In this document: positions 51,254-59,399 of the stretch, piece after piece
Position numbering within the stretch: position 1 is the first letter of the stretch
How the letters are laid out: the number at the start of each line of letters is the position of its first letter
Origin: Allobosea sp. WAO
GTDB lineage: Bacteria; Pseudomonadota; Alphaproteobacteria; Rhizobiales; Beijerinckiaceae
Direction: 5' to 3'
NCBI RefSeq assembly: GCF_001509835.1
Contig: NZ_JXTJ01000008.1
Span: 1 to 64,000 of the forward strand
DNA: 64,000 nt
Position numbers and translations under genes: made by a program
Notes under the pieces: model-generated
Databases searched by the model: none
The model's input: only the letters and a program-made list of their open reading frames with translations
What the model was told of the DNA's origin: nothing

Positions 51254-51592
51254 ATGAGCATCTCCGAGATCGATCGCTTTCGCGCTGAATTAAAGTCCGA
51301 TCGCGCACTGCGCGCGGAGGCCGAGTCCTATCGGGCGGCGAAGGCTACGTCGCCCGAGGACGTGGTCGCATTCGCTGCAGCCAGAGGCTACGACTTCGAC
51401 GCAGGCGAATTGGCGGAGTTTGATAACCACGAACGCAGCAGGGAACTGTCCGAGGCCGAACTCTACGCTTTCTCGGGAAATGGCGTCGACAGTGAACCTG
51501 ACGAGTGGCCACCGGCAACGGCGGAGTGGGTTTTAGATGCTGGCCTAAGCCTAGCGGTATTCTCCTTCCTGCCGCGAGACCCGGGGCACTAG
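51254..51592 (+). CDS. Nif11-like leader peptide family protein
   Basis: A 112-residue protein with the Nif11 pattern: MSISEIDRFRAELKSDRALR, then PEDVVAFAAARGYDFDAGEL and ELSEAELYAF, followed by GNGV in place of the double-glycine cleavage site. Nif11-type peptides are precursors of ribosomal peptide natural products in some bacteria but also occur alone with unknown role. No modification enzyme or exporter is present in the window. The ribosome binding site is weak. Confidence 0.6.
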   Translation: MSISEIDRFRAELKSDRALRAEAESYRAAKATSPEDVVAFAAARGYDFDAGELAEFDNHERSRELSEAELYAFSGNGVDSEPDEWPPATAEWVLDAGLSLAVFSFLPRDPGH

Positions 51593-51963
51593 ACCCGGTT
51601 TGGCGCGGCTGCGTGCGACGTAGCCCCTCCAGGTCGTAACGTGCCTGCTAACAGCGAGAGGGGCGGGCTTTGCTAATTGGAGCCGGGCACTTCGACTTGC
51701 CGCGCTTCTATTATCGCTTGATATTTTGCGCGCAGATTCGGTGCTCATGTCGGGCGCGACCAGTTGCTCAAGCGCCGCCTCCGCGCTTCAGGATGGAACC
51801 TAGCGGTTGCGAGGGGTACATTTGGTCCGGTTGAATGGGCCGGTTCTCACCACCAGCGGAAGCATGTGCTGCACCGCGCGCGTTCGCGGGGAGAGGGGGC
51901 AAAGCTAAATACTATGACCGGACAAAAACGACGCAGCGAACCTATGGCACCGTGGTGAGGGGA
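51593..51963. other. Non-coding gap
   Basis: About 370 bases without a supported gene; open frames here read as shadows. I see no repeat or terminator, only a G-rich stretch near 51887-51900. Confidence 0.3.
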
Positions 51964-52215
51964 TCAAAGGCAGCGCGTGACAACGGTGCCCGTTGAGGCA
52001 ATTTCGAAGCGGCACTCGTCTAGGTAAGTCACCGGCGTTCCATCCTCTAGCGCATAGCTTGTGACGTTGAGGTTCGGGAAGACCAGCCAGACGATGACAG
52101 CGTAGCGGTTGCCGTCCTCGTCCTGGCAGAGTTCGCGATAGAGCTCGAGTGGGGTCGGAACTGTGAGGTTGGCAGTCTTGTCGCTGGGCGGTGCTTGGTT
52201 GGTCTGGGCACGCAT
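51964..52215 (-). CDS. Small hypothetical protein
   Basis: An 83-residue protein with ATG at 52215 preceded by GGAGGG. Begins MRAQTNQAPPSDKTAN and then has strand-rich segments (RYAVIVWLVFPNLNVTSYAL, CRFEIASTGTVVTRC). No family recognised. Confidence 0.5.
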   Translation of the reverse strand: MRAQTNQAPPSDKTANLTVPTPLELYRELCQDEDGNRYAVIVWLVFPNLNVTSYALEDGTPVTYLDECRFEIASTGTVVTRCL

Positions 52216-52416
52216 GATTCCCTCCAACATTGAGCAACGAGCGAGAAGCTAGGCCGTTCCATGTCTTGCTGATCACATTTTCCAGTCCCGGCACGCTGGT
52301 CCGCCCCCGAATGTTAAAGCGCCAGAGTTCTTGAGAGCAGCGGACAGTGAGTTTGGCTAGGCGTCCTGCCTCGCCACCGCGGTCTACCGGCTGGTTTCAA
52401 CGTGGCGCCGAGCCGA

Positions 52417-52842
52417 TCAGTTGGAGGGCGCGGCAAGGCCAGCCTTGTTGGCCGTCTCTCCTGAAACTGGCTCGGAGCTTGCGAGGCGTAATGCGGCCGC
52501 GACCAGGTCGGCTGGCGGCATGGTGTCGTGCTGAAGATGCTGCTCAACGTAGCTGCGGCTCTCGCCGACCATGTTGGCGAGGTCTGCCACCCAGTCTTGA
52601 CCCGCAAATCGTCTCGCCATCCATAATGCGAATCCCGATCCCGTTTCGCGAGCCAGCACTTCGGATGTGCTGCGTTCGCCAGCCGCCTCGCCTCCATCTA
52701 AACGGTCCCAGTCGTCAGCCGCGCCCAAAAGCGCCCTGAGCTCGCTGGTGTCCAGGACGGTCGCGGGGCTCCTGGTACTCAGCTGCTGAATGCGGATGAT
52801 CGCCTTCTCATAATCGTTTTGCGTACGGAATATGGTCGCCAT
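52417..52842 (-). CDS. Hypothetical protein
   Basis: A 141-residue protein with a strong GAGGAGG site before the ATG. Starts MATIFRTQNDYEKAIIRIQQ; the middle is acidic and the end Ala-rich (DLVAAALRLASSEPV). The N-terminal YEKAIIRIQQL pattern is slightly like the HigA-type N-terminus but too weak to assign. Single gene. Confidence 0.5.
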   Translation of the reverse strand: MATIFRTQNDYEKAIIRIQQLSTRSPATVLDTSELRALLGAADDWDRLDGGEAAGERSTSEVLARETGSGFALWMARRFAGQDWVADLANMVGESRSYVEQHLQHDTMPPADLVAAALRLASSEPVSGETANKAGLAAPSN

Positions 52843-53550
52843 GGCTTTCCTCCTCTCGGCACTACCAACGGCCGAAGGATTGGTTCCTTGCTTCGTTGCG
52901 GCTATTGCGGCTGCAAGGACTTGGCGTGTTTCATGTCTGAAGCGTATCCACCCATTCTAGGTTCACTTAACCAATTTGGGTTGCGCCAATTGCCGCGGCA
53001 GCTTGCCTCCGGGCGTGACGGCTTCCCCTAACTGATCACCACTCGGGTTCGAGCCGGCCGATCTTCGAATGACCGCGGGCTGTAGCCCGATCATGTCAGC
53101 GCCCCGGCGAGCGACGCGGGGCCAGATCTTGGCTGTTCCCAGGTTGCCCTGGTTGCGAGCTGCTCTGGCGAGGTGCCGGCGGTGTAGCAACCAGCGCCGG
53201 CCTCGGCCTCTTGGCCACGCATCGCGCAACAAATTGGCCCATAGCTGACGCCTGGAGCGTCCGCTTTCCGGCATTTCAGCTTAGCGTCTGAAATTGGCCC
53301 TTTCCGGGCCCTCGGAGCGCCCACTTCTGAGCGGCTCAGTTCGGCCATTATGGCCCGCTCAAAACCTCACGGTGCCCAACATCCAGCAGGACCTACAATC
53401 CAAATTGCCGAATTGAATAGCACCTCGCCCGCGGAAAGCTGATCTTCAACGCGCCGTACAGCCCGCTGGCGGAATTTCGATAGAATAGGCCTCCGAGATA
53501 CTCTCGGAGGCCTGATCAACAACCGGTCCCAGTCAAGAACTCCAGCGGCC
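52843..53550. other. Longest gene-free stretch of the stress region
   Basis: About 700 bases. Several frames are open but none has a ribosome site or a protein-like composition. Dyads are present: ATTTCAG / CTGAAAT at 53273-53294, GGCCC / GGGCC at 53296-53310, and the perfect 12-base inverted repeat at 53487-53513. Strings such as CGTCCGCTTTCCGGCATT near 53260 recall the short dispersed repeats of alphaproteobacterial intergenic DNA. Confidence 0.4.
53487..53513. repeat. Perfect 12-base inverted repeat
   Basis: AGGCCTCCGAGA and TCTCGGAGGCCT with three bases between, 38 bases past the stop of the minus-strand gene at 53551. No T run follows on either strand. Hairpin or binding site. Confidence 0.7.
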
Positions 53551-54129
53551 CTAGTCAACCGGGAACTGCGGGCGCCCAGCTGACGGCGCCGCGCTGCTGT
53601 AGGGCGGGGCCTTGGCGTCGAACTCCGTCCAGCCTTCCGCGCGATAACTGGCGAGCCGGGCATCGCGGTCGATCGGCGTGGCGTCGTCCATGATCGCCTC
53701 GACCGTGCCGGCGTGCTCCTCGGGAGCTTTCACCGAGACTGCCGTGCCGCCGCGACGAACCGTCTCGGCGTGGTAGTTCGCATCGCCCTCGCTGAGACCC
53801 GCACTGGTGAACGAGCCGACCAGTCCGCCAGCCGCCGCGCCCGCGACCGCGCCAGCGGCCGTAGCTGCAAGCCAGCCTGCGGCGACGACCGGGCCGACTC
53901 CGGGGATGGCGAGCATGCCGAGGCCTGCCAGTAGGCCAGCCGCGCCGCCCACGCCAGCTCCGATGCCAGCACCTTCAGCCGCGTTATTGTCATTGGCGCG
54001 GTCGTCCTTGCCGACGACGCTGATATCGGAATCCGATATTCCAGCCGCTTCGAGATTTTCGACCACGACAGCGGCGGTTTCGTAATCTTCATAGGATCGG
54101 GTGATCGTGCGGGTCATCTGATTTTCCAT
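53551..54129 (-). CDS. General stress protein 17M-like protein with glycine-zipper core
   Basis: A 192-residue protein. TRTITRSYEDYETAAVVVEN then ISDSDISVVGKDD is the strand-helix start of the YflT/general stress protein 17M domain, followed by a Gly/Ala-rich glycine-zipper membrane region (GAGIGAGVGGAAGLLAGLGM, about 55-110) and a C-terminal strand-helix part. Such proteins are typical targets of the general stress response in alphaproteobacteria. Next to a PepSY-like periplasmic gene. Confidence 0.7.
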   Translation of the reverse strand: MENQMTRTITRSYEDYETAAVVVENLEAAGISDSDISVVGKDDRANDNNAAEGAGIGAGVGGAAGLLAGLGMLAIPGVGPVVAAGWLAATAAGAVAGAAAGGLVGSFTSAGLSEGDANYHAETVRRGGTAVSVKAPEEHAGTVEAIMDDATPIDRDARLASYRAEGWTEFDAKAPPYSSAAPSAGRPQFPVD

Positions 54130-54153
54130 ATGTCCGAGGTAGGTGGGCAGCGT

Positions 54154-54447
54154 TCAGTTGCGAACGACGTTACCCCGATAGTCGACGGAGACGTTGACCT
54201 TGGCGCCGGCGCTCATCGCCGAGCCCTTCCAGACACCGTTGTCGTCCTTCTTCAACTCGCTCACCTCGGTGTAGCCGTTTGCTTCGAGGCGGCTCTTGGC
54301 TTGTCCTTCGGTGAAGCTGTTGGCGCCGGGCAGCGGAGCGTTGGCGTCAACCGGCGAAGTCGGCGTCGTAGCAGTCGTCGGCGTCTGGGCCATGCCGGCA
54401 AACGGCACCATCGCCGCGACTAGCGCGGTCGTGAGCAGCTTTTTCAT
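54154..54447 (-). CDS. Periplasmic PepSY-like protein
   Basis: A 97-residue secreted protein: signal peptide MKKLLTTALVAAMVPFAGMA (cleavage after AQ), Thr/Pro-rich linker, then FTEGQAKSRLEANGYTEVSE and DDNGVWKGSAMSAGAKVNVS, the helix-strand order of PepSY domains. These often occur in stress islands and may bind peptidase or oxidoreductase targets. The ATG has AGGAAC 6 bases upstream. Confidence 0.7.
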   Translation of the reverse strand: MKKLLTTALVAAMVPFAGMAQTPTTATTPTSPVDANAPLPGANSFTEGQAKSRLEANGYTEVSELKKDDNGVWKGSAMSAGAKVNVSVDYRGNVVRN

Positions 54448-54559
54448 ATGTGGGGTTCCTGGAGCGGCTAAGTCCGCTCATAGGAATTCAACGGATGGCA
54501 GCTCACGAAGTTCCCGCTTCTCGAGGATAGTTGCCGCAAGCGATATTCGATTTTGTCCG

Positions 54560-55681
54560 CTAGCGCATGAGACCTGCTGCCCGTAATGCGTCCTCGATTA
54601 TCTTGCCGACGCTGGAGGCCGATCCTCGTATCCGCGAGGGAGCGGTAGGTGATTCTCTGCCGATACGATCCGGCGTGGTCTCGGGGGTCGTTTCGACGTG
54701 AGCCGACAAGGCGAGCTCAGATCCCGCTTCAGTCAACTGCCAGAACCGCGCGATATGGCGGGTGGACGAGATCCCGGCGTCGAGCATGAACGCCCCTGGG
54801 GTGCCGATATCGTCGGCGCCGCTGAGCGGCGTGCCGTGCGCCATGCCGGCAATGCTAAAAGCCTCGATCTTCGCGACGCCAGTGTCGTCGCGCCAAATCG
54901 TCCGGGAATGAGGGCCGACGGCGCTCTTCTCGGGCTCCACAGTCTTCAGCCCGTGCAGGCCACGCCACTGTGCGACGATGGCGTCCATGTTGCTGTGAGC
55001 GACCGTTCGGTCGGCACTGCCATGCCAGAGCGAGAGGGTCGGCCACACTCCCCGATGAGCAGAAGCTTTGCGGATACGCGCTTCGAGTTCGCGTTCGGAG
55101 GGCAATCCATGCCCGCGCATACGATCGAATGCTTCCGGGATCGATGCCGCGCAGCCATAGGGAAGCCCGGCAATGATCGCGCCACCGGCAAAGAGTTCGG
55201 GATAGGTAGCGAGCATAACCGAGGTCATGGCGCCTCCTGCCGAAAGTCCGGTGACGAAGACCCGTTCCCGATCGAGCCCGTGATGCTCGATCATCCTGCG
55301 AACCATCTGTGCGATCGAAAGCGCCTCGCCGGAGTCCCGCTTGATGTCTTCGGGCACGAACCAGTTGAAGCAGAGGTTCGGATTGTTGGCCCGCTGCTGC
55401 TCGGGATAAAGCAGGGCGAAGCCATGTCGGTCCGCGAGCTGAGACCAGCCCGCGCCATTGTCATAGCCGGCCGCCGTCTGCTTACAGCCATGGAGCACGA
55501 CGACGAGCGGCGCATCCGCTGGCAGCCGTTGCGGCACATAGCAATAGCCGTGAAGCGCGCCGGGGTTGGCACCGAAATCGCCAAGCGGGGACAGTCGGGA
55601 CGGCTGAGCCGCCGCGCCAGTCAATGGAAACTTGCCCTTGGCTGCTTTCAGGCGGGCGATCGTATCGGAGAGGCTGCGCAT
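54560..55681 (-). CDS. PHB depolymerase-family esterase
   Basis: A 373-residue alpha/beta hydrolase. HGCKQ (64-68) supplies the oxyanion hole, the nucleophile is Ser147 in GLSAGG (145-150), and the C-terminal GMAHGTPL carries the catalytic His. YCYVPQRLPADAPLVVVLHG fits the LpqC/PHB depolymerase esterases. The start at 55681 is chosen because AAAGGA lies 9 bases upstream, not the earlier ATG of the frame at 55756. No signal peptide is clear, so the substrate and location are uncertain. Intracellular polyhydroxybutyrate or a feruloyl-type ester are options. Confidence 0.75.
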   Translation of the reverse strand: MRSLSDTIARLKAAKGKFPLTGAAAQPSRLSPLGDFGANPGALHGYCYVPQRLPADAPLVVVLHGCKQTAAGYDNGAGWSQLADRHGFALLYPEQQRANNPNLCFNWFVPEDIKRDSGEALSIAQMVRRMIEHHGLDRERVFVTGLSAGGAMTSVMLATYPELFAGGAIIAGLPYGCAASIPEAFDRMRGHGLPSERELEARIRKASAHRGVWPTLSLWHGSADRTVAHSNMDAIVAQWRGLHGLKTVEPEKSAVGPHSRTIWRDDTGVAKIEAFSIAGMAHGTPLSGADDIGTPGAFMLDAGISSTRHIARFWQLTEAGSELALSAHVETTPETTPDRIGRESPTAPSRIRGSASSVGKIIEDALRAAGLMR

Positions 55682-56048
55682 CGCGGCTGTCCTTTGCGGG
55701 TCATGCCGAGATGGCGCTGACGAGGATCCAACTGCCTCGCATCGGTTATGTTGCAATGCACAATGAAATGAGTTGGCACTTCTGTTTCAGAAGGGATCGA
55801 CCGCGCAGTCTGGGATGAAATCCGGGCACCCGAATCGATCCATACACTCGGCGAGAGCGACGCAACTCGCGTCCATAGTCGCATGCTCGCCTACGAATGA
55901 CACCATTCCAGTCGCTCCCCAGCTGCGATGGGCGGCTATTCGCCGTGTCACGGAACAGATCGGCTCGTACCAAGTTGGGCTGAGATCGGACGGGCATGGG
56001 GCAGTCCGCAATGCGCCGCGCAGGCGGTGCCCTTAAAGTGCAATCCAC
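55682..56048. other. Divergent intergenic region
   Basis: About 370 bases between the esterase (minus) and the first PhnA-like gene (plus). It contains a partial stress-type promoter (GGAAC at 55952-55956, AGTT at 55973-55976). No RNA gene recognised. Confidence 0.35.
55952..55976 (+). promoter_or_regulatory. Weak EcfG-type promoter candidate
   Basis: GGAAC-N16-AGTT, ending 72 bases before the ATG at 56049. The -35 is perfect and the -10 off by one from CGTT. Confidence 0.4.
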
Positions 56049-56954
56049 ATGACAGACTATCCCTCCCGTGGCCTTGCCGACGGCACGACCGCGCTCGCGT
56101 CCTCCGCTGTGTCTTGGAGCGCTGTATTGGGAGGTGCCGTCGTCAGCGCGTCCATCTCCCTGATGCTCCTCTCAGCCGGCGCCGGGCTTGGCTTCACCTC
56201 AGTTTCGCCCTGGTCTAATGCGGGCGTCGCCGCCACGACATTCGGCATTGCGGCCCTGATCTGGCTGGCACTGGTTCACCTTATTGCGGCTGGCGCTGGA
56301 GGCTATCTCGCCGGGCGGCTCCGCACCAAGCGCGTTGGCCTCCACACCGACGAGGTTGCGTTCCGCGATACGGCACACGGCTTTATGACCTGGGCTGTCA
56401 GCGCCATCGTCACGGCAGTGCTGCTGGCTTGTACCGCCTTTATGATCATTGGCGGCACTGCCCGGCTCGGCGCTACTGCGGCATCTGGGGTCGCTTCGTC
56501 CGTCTCCGGCATAGTGAGCCAGGCAGCCGGCAGTGTTGACCTGTCCAATCTGGACCCCTCCGCGTACCTGACGGACTCCCTGTTCCGCACCGACCGCCCA
56601 GCCTCGGCATCAACTGATACCGGCCCGGCCCGCGCCGAGGTCGGCCGGATCGTCGCAATGAGCATTCGCAACGGTGAGATGGCGCCAGCGGACAAGGCCT
56701 ACGTCGCGAGCGTGATTTCGATCCAGACGGGCATCAGCCCGCCCGACGCTGAAAAGCGCATCAACGACGCCATAGCTAAGACGAAAGAGGCCGCCGCCAA
56801 GGCCGAGCAGACCGCTCGCGAGACGGCGGATGTTGCCCGCAAGGGAGCTGCCTCCTTCGCCCTGGCGACCTTCATCGCGATGCTGATCGGCGCGCTGGCT
56901 TCGAGCTATGGCGCGACTGTCGGCGGCCGTGCCCGCGACAAGGTCGAGGACTGA
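56049..56954 (+). CDS. PhnA-like membrane protein, paralogue 1
   Basis: A 301-residue membrane protein. Segments at about 25-48 (VLGGAVVSASISLMLLSAGA), 62-85 and 115-140 are hydrophobic with Gly motifs, including GAGGYLAGRLR (about 86-96). A soluble helical middle (about 190-260, SPPDAEKRINDAIAKTKEAA) and a last membrane helix near 275-295 follow. Proteins of this kind are often labelled PhnA-like in alphaproteobacteria although no link to phosphonate use is shown. Paralogous to 58038-58916. Confidence 0.65.
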   Translation: MTDYPSRGLADGTTALASSAVSWSAVLGGAVVSASISLMLLSAGAGLGFTSVSPWSNAGVAATTFGIAALIWLALVHLIAAGAGGYLAGRLRTKRVGLHTDEVAFRDTAHGFMTWAVSAIVTAVLLACTAFMIIGGTARLGATAASGVASSVSGIVSQAAGSVDLSNLDPSAYLTDSLFRTDRPASASTDTGPARAEVGRIVAMSIRNGEMAPADKAYVASVISIQTGISPPDAEKRINDAIAKTKEAAAKAEQTARETADVARKGAASFALATFIAMLIGALASSYGATVGGRARDKVED

Positions 56955-56993
56955 TCACCACGCCTACCCTCAAAAAAACCCGGAGAGACCAAC

Positions 56994-57500
56994 ATGGCCA
57001 CGACTGCACCCAAAGCCCTCGACGACATGTTCTTAGACACGCTCAAGGACGTCTACTACGCCGAAAAGCAGATTCTGAAGGCTCTGCCCAAAATGGCGAA
57101 GGCAGCCAAGTCGCCGGAACTGAAGAAGGCCTTCGAAACTCACAAGATGGAGACCGAGGGGCATGTCGAGCGCCTGACCGATGTCTTCGAATTGATCGGC
57201 AAGGCACCACGAGCCAAGACCTGCGACGCCATCCTGGGCATCCTCGACGAGGGGAAAACCGTAATGGAAGACTACGCAGATAGCCCGGCTCTTGATGCCG
57301 GCCTCATTGCCTCAGCGCAGGCGGTCGAGCACTACGAGATTTCGCGATACGGCACCCTGAAGGCCTGGGCAATCCAGCTCGGTCATAAAGACGCGGCCAA
57401 GCTGCTCGACGAGACGTTGGCCGAGGAGACTAAGACCGACAAAGCGCTGTCGCAGCTCGGCGGGCCCGCCAACTCGGCGGCGGTGGCAAAGGCAGCCTGA
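56994..57500 (+). CDS. DUF892 (YciE/YciF) ferritin-like protein
   Basis: A 168-residue four-helix protein: FLDTLKDVYYAEKQILKALP, HKMETEGHVERLTDVFELIG, SAQAVEHYEISRYGTLKAWA and LDETLAEETKTDKALSQL. The ExxH/ExxxE pairs suit a di-iron site. YciF-like proteins are stress-induced and may guard against oxidative damage. A GGAGAG site lies before the ATG, 39 bases after the PhnA-like gene, so the two are likely in one transcript. Confidence 0.8.
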   Translation: MATTAPKALDDMFLDTLKDVYYAEKQILKALPKMAKAAKSPELKKAFETHKMETEGHVERLTDVFELIGKAPRAKTCDAILGILDEGKTVMEDYADSPALDAGLIASAQAVEHYEISRYGTLKAWAIQLGHKDAAKLLDETLAEETKTDKALSQLGGPANSAAVAKAA

Positions 57501-57520
57501 AGCATCGATCCACTTCATTG

Positions 57521-57555
57521 GGCTCGGCTCGCTCGCGCGGTCCGGGCCTTTTTTT
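57521..57555 (+). terminator. Intrinsic terminator, recurring type
   Basis: GGCTCGG / CCGGGCC (one mismatch) with the CTCGCTCGCGCGG loop, then seven T, 20 bases after the DUF892 stop. Confidence 0.65.
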
Positions 57556-57623
57556 GCTCTTCTGCCCCCAATCGGGAGGTGACACGATCATTATGCGCGT
57601 CACGCTGACCGCGGGAGGCTGTG

Positions 57624-57707
57624 ATGGCAATCGCGTGTTTCAGCATCGCTATAGCGGTGTTCGGCGTTGTCGCCCTCGGCGCGATCGAGGCTGGCGCGGC
57701 ACTCTGA
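57624..57707 (+). CDS. 27-residue membrane peptide gene
   Basis: GGGAGG 5-6 bases before the ATG; the product MAIACFSIAIAVFGVVALGA then IEAGAAL is one hydrophobic helix. Too short for most gene finders but the ribosome site and composition are convincing. Role unknown. Confidence 0.5.
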   Translation: MAIACFSIAIAVFGVVALGAIEAGAAL

Positions 57708-57887
57708 CTGTTCTCGTTCCTTGGGCTGCGGCTCAGCAAGCGAGCGCTCACTGGCGCCTGATCGGGTTCACAACGCTAGCCGCGACACCTGCATGCTAGT
57801 GCACCTGCGCCTCTCCGTTTGCGCGGGCGCCCATGTACCGGGCCAAACAATCGCCTCGCGGCCTGTTTCGAAGCGCGCTTCCTCCGC

Positions 57888-57912
57888 GGAACTTCCTGTT
57901 GCTTCCACCGTT
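57888..57912 (+). promoter_or_regulatory. EcfG-type stress promoter
   Basis: GGAAC-N16-CGTT, a perfect match to the alphaproteobacterial general stress (EcfG) consensus, with the -10 ending 41 bases before the ATG at 57954. Confidence 0.65.
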
Positions 57913-57953
57913 GCAAGCTGATCGCCATTCTCGGCGCGGCAACGGAGGTCCTC

Positions 57954-58028
57954 ATGAACGGCATCATCTACATCATAGGCCTTGTCGTGGTCGTCCTGGC
58001 GATTTTGTCCTTCCTCGGGCTCAGGTAG
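57954..58028 (+). CDS. 24-residue membrane peptide gene
   Basis: Frame MNGIIYIIGLVVVVLAILSF ending LGLR, with GGAGG 6 bases before the ATG and the stress promoter 42 bases upstream. Stop is 9 bases before the next ATG, so it is co-transcribed with the paralogue-2 gene. Short single-helix peptides like this occur in several Rhizobiales. Confidence 0.6.
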   Translation: MNGIIYIIGLVVVVLAILSFLGLR

Positions 58029-58037
58029 GGGGCTTCC

Positions 58038-58916
58038 ATGGCAGCTAATCCAACCGACCCCGTCATTGTTGCACCCACGTCCCGTAATAGCGGCGCGTCC
58101 TATCTGGACTGGAGTCCGATTTTTGGTGGCGCGGTGCTTGCTGCAGCGATTTCGACCATTTTGGCAGCCTTTGGCTCGGCTATCGGCCTCTCGATGGTCT
58201 CTGCCGACACAGCCCGCTCTTCCGGACTGGCAGCGCTTGCCATCGCCGGCGGTCTATGGGCGTTGTGGGTGACAATCTCGGCTTGTGGCGCTGGTGGATA
58301 TCTGGCGGGACGAATGCGCCGGCCCGCCATGGACTCAACAGAACATGAACGCCACGTACGAGATGGTGCTCACGGCTTGGTCGTCTGGGCAGTTGGCGCG
58401 CTGCTTGTCGCGTTTATCACGAGCTCGACTATTACGGGGGCTGCTAAAACCGCGGCGACCGGCGCCGCAACCGCTGCCGCCGGGGCGGGCGCCCTGATCA
58501 GCCAACAAACGGATCCCGTTGCATCTTCGCTGGACACGATGCTCCGCACGACCGGAACGGAGCCGATTTCGGCATCAGAACGAGAGGAGGCGTCGCGAAT
58601 TCTGGTGCGGAGCGTAGCCAATGGGAGCGTCGATCCAGCCGACCGTAGCTATATCGCCTCTAGGATTGCAGCCCGATCCAATATCTCGCAGCAAGATGCG
58701 GAAAAGCGCATTGATGATGCGTTCGCTCGACTCAATCAAGCCAAGGAGACGGCCAAGCAAGCTGCCGAGCGTGCTCGAAGGATGGCAGTGGTAACTGCCT
58801 TCTTGACCGCTGCTGCGCTTTTGGCAGGTGCGGCCGCCGCCTGGTTCGCGGCTGTTCTTGGCGGAAAGCACCGCGACGAGGAAATCGATTTGACGGCGCT
58901 ATTTGGCCCGCGCTGA
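58038..58916 (+). CDS. PhnA-like membrane protein, paralogue 2
   Basis: A 292-residue membrane protein with the same design as 56049-56954: DWSPIFGGAVLAAAISTILA, GAGGYLAGRMR (near 92-102), GAHGLVVWAVGALLVAFIT, a soluble helical part with the shared SQQDAEKRIDDAFARLNQAK, and a last membrane helix (AAALLAGAAAAWFAAVLGG). It is transcribed with the 24-residue peptide from the GGAAC promoter at 57888. No enzymatic motif seen. Confidence 0.65.
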   Translation: MAANPTDPVIVAPTSRNSGASYLDWSPIFGGAVLAAAISTILAAFGSAIGLSMVSADTARSSGLAALAIAGGLWALWVTISACGAGGYLAGRMRRPAMDSTEHERHVRDGAHGLVVWAVGALLVAFITSSTITGAAKTAATGAATAAAGAGALISQQTDPVASSLDTMLRTTGTEPISASEREEASRILVRSVANGSVDPADRSYIASRIAARSNISQQDAEKRIDDAFARLNQAKETAKQAAERARRMAVVTAFLTAAALLAGAAAAWFAAVLGGKHRDEEIDLTALFGPR

Positions 58917-58976
58917 CCGAGGAGAGGTGTGCTCCAACGGGCCTCATTTTTCGAGTAAGACAGGAATCACAATGCA

Positions 58977-59012
58977 GGGCCCGGTCTCGCTCACGCGGGG
59001 CAGGGCCCTTTT
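58977..59012 (+). terminator. Intrinsic terminator, recurring type
   Basis: GGGCCC (58977-58982) and GGGCCC (59003-59008) around GGTCTCGCTCACGCGGGG, then TTTT, after the PhnA-like paralogue 2 gene and facing the minus-strand gene at 59023. Confidence 0.6.
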
Positions 59013-59022
59013 CAGATTCAGC

Positions 59023-59247
59023 TCACTCGCCCGAGCTAATGAGGCGGTCTGATCGACTATCCTGGCGGACCAGGCCCGCTTCATAGGCTTCTATGGCCGC
59101 TGAAAAAGCCTGATAAGTCAGCGCGTCCACCGAGCCGGGCTCGGCATTCGCCAGCCGCCCGACCTCCCGCTGGGCTACTTCGTACTCGGCAGGCGTGTTG
59201 ATAACGACGGTTGGCTGCTCCGGACTGTGGCGCGTTGGCAAGGTCAT
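59023..59247 (-). CDS. HigA-N-terminus-like small protein, copy 2
   Basis: A 74-residue protein almost identical to that at 50158 up to residue 57 (MTLPTRHSPEQPTVVINTPA, EYEVAQREVGRLANAEPGSV, AFSAAIEAYE), with a different C-terminus. The promoter-side DNA is also partly shared with copy 1. Without a helix-turn-helix it cannot be a full HigA. Function unknown. Confidence 0.6.
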   Translation of the reverse strand: MTLPTRHSPEQPTVVINTPAEYEVAQREVGRLANAEPGSVDALTYQAFSAAIEAYEAGLVRQDSRSDRLISSGE

Positions 59248-59348
59248 TCGCCCCCTTTCTGCAAGAGCATACTACCGCTTATCCAAGCGACGGCCAGCCG
59301 CCCCGACGCCGCAGGAAGGCAGGTACTGACAATTGCGCGGTGCCTTGC

Positions 59349-59373
59349 GGAACGAGTCGGCGCGGCCGCCGTT
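59349..59373 (+). promoter_or_regulatory. EcfG-type stress promoter
   Basis: GGAAC-N16-CGTT, perfect consensus, with the -10 ending 26 bases before the ATG at 59400. Confidence 0.65.
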
Positions 59374-59399
59374 TCGACTCCCGTGTGAGGAGTTGCGTC

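Noticed and set aside
51551-51748. 65-codon minus-strand frame overlapping the end of the Nif11-like gene
   Set aside because: No ribosome site and Ser/Arg-rich shadow composition.
54698-55720. 340-codon plus-strand frame opposite the esterase
   Set aside because: Antisense shadow; the minus strand carries the intact catalytic motifs.
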